This document shows positions 63,564-64,000 of a stretch of DNA of 64,000 bases, one piece after another. The translations under genes and the position numbers were made by a program. This DNA comes from Sphaerobacter thermophilus DSM 20745 (GTDB lineage Bacteria > Chloroflexota > Chloroflexia > Thermomicrobiales > Thermomicrobiaceae). The DNA lies in contig NC_013523.1 of NCBI RefSeq assembly GCF_000024985.1, forward strand, positions 1,922,001-1,986,000, read 5' to 3'. The notes under the pieces are model-generated. The model did no database searches and had not been told where the DNA came from. It worked only from the letters and a program-made list of their open reading frames with translations. Each line of letters starts with the position of its first letter. Positions within the stretch are counted from its first letter, which is position 1.

Positions 63564-64000
63564 GCGCGGCTCCTCTCTGCATCGGCCACTAGCGCGGCAA
63601 CCAGTCCGGGAATCGTGTGTTCCTCGGCGACCAGATCCACCCGCAGGCCCACCTCGCGCGCGGTCGCGGCGGTGATCGGGCCGATGCAGGCAACCCGCGC
63701 GCGGTTGATGAGGTCGACCCGCCCGGACGCGAGCGCCACGAGGTTACGCGCCGTCGAGGAACTGGTCAGCGTCACGACGTCGATCTCCCCCGCCTCCAGC
63801 GCGCGCAGCCCCGGCGCGTCGGGCGGGATCTCGGTCCGGTAGGCGACGACGACGTCGACCGTGGCGCCCACCGAGCGAAGGCCGTTCGGCAGGACATCCC
63901 GCGCGTGCTCGGCGCGCGGCAGCAGCACCCGCTGCCCGGCGACGCCGCGCGTGATCAGCCCCTCCAGCAGCGCCTCGGCGACGAACCGGTCCGGCACGTA
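63560..64000 (-). CDS. hemD: Uroporphyrinogen-III synthase, N-terminal part outside window
   Basis: The frame stays open to the window edge, so at least 147 C-terminal residues are visible. [28 protein letters not shown] and [16 protein letters not shown] with [20 protein letters not shown] fit HemD (a very diverse family). It closes hydroxymethylbilane with ring-D inversion. A fusion to a methyltransferase upstream cannot be excluded. It is the most upstream heme gene seen. Confidence 0.9.
   Translation of the reverse strand, partial: YVPDRFVAEALLEGLITRGVAGQRVLLPRAEHARDVLPNGLRSVGATVDVVVAYRTEIPPDAPGLRALEAGEIDVVTLTSSSTARNLVALASGRVDLINRARVACIGPITAATAREVGLRVDLVAEEHTIPGLVAALVADAERSRA

Overview
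The window is GC-rich (about 65-70% in most genes), densely coded on both strands and chromosomal in character. The gene set points to a thermophilic member of the Chloroflexota, most likely class Thermomicrobia (Sphaerobacter-like). This is inferred from recalled family distributions (split heptose kinase/adenylyltransferase genes, split transketolase, FtsX/LysM/C39-like proteins, GTG/TTG starts) and was not checked by search. The window opens inside a beta-propeller gene and closes inside hemD. I see no rRNA, tRNA, CRISPR array, prophage or intact insertion sequence.

Layout: 0-3.3 kb, BNR/sortilin-like propeller protein (partial) and a DUF4352 membrane protein. 3.5-6.6 kb, a lower-GC cassette of a membrane coiled-coil protein and a membrane-anchored trypsin-like protease, lying between an intact WYL regulator gene and a decayed copy of a WYL gene 3' end. 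6.6-12.7 kb, an apparent orphan T-box leader, then a cell-envelope cluster (WecG/TagA glycosyltransferase, B-box membrane protein, rfaE1, rfaE2, murJ, CopD-like protein). 12.8-19 kb, minus-strand genes: cupin, anti-sigma factor, crcB, LysM/C39-like protein, rpiA and a split transketolase. 19.2-19.5 kb, a dead AbrB/PIN toxin-antitoxin locus. 19.6-27 kb, a GT-C type membrane protein, a crotonase, a DUF3037/HipA-like kinase pair, a secreted double-psi-barrel protein and an ABC-2 exporter.

27.4-33 kb holds a LPG-synthase-like flippase, galE, a membrane protein carrying an RNA-polymerase alpha-CTD-like domain, an SDR and a Kef-type antiporter. 33.2-42.5 kb holds a MacB/FtsX-type ABC exporter, a DUF1028 protein, a rhomboid protease, a GT-C glycosyltransferase, two YtxH-like proteins and an S9 peptidase with a shortened propeller. 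42.7-44.8 kb is sucCD. 44.9-48.7 kb holds a HEAT-repeat protein, a zinc ribbon and a YfhO-like protein. 48.7-55.2 kb is an acyl-CoA/organic-acid catabolic region: PrpD and a SucD-like protein on the plus strand converge on an acyl-CoA dehydrogenase, CoA-transferase, MaoC and crotonase operon on the minus strand, with MITE-like repeats in the gaps. 55.5-59.8 kb holds argF, a DSD1/D-threonine-aldolase-type PLP enzyme and membrane proteins. 59.9-64 kb is the heme operon hemD-hemB-hemL-hemA, transcribed leftward.

The observations most worth following are the alpha-CTD-like membrane protein, the orphan T-box, the protease/coiled-coil cassette with its WYL relic and candidate operator, the dead VapBC-like locus, the HipA-like/DUF3037 pair, the C39-like protein whose nucleophile position is Ser, and the palindromic repeat families at 44.8, 51.1, 52.1, 52.8 and 58.9 kb.
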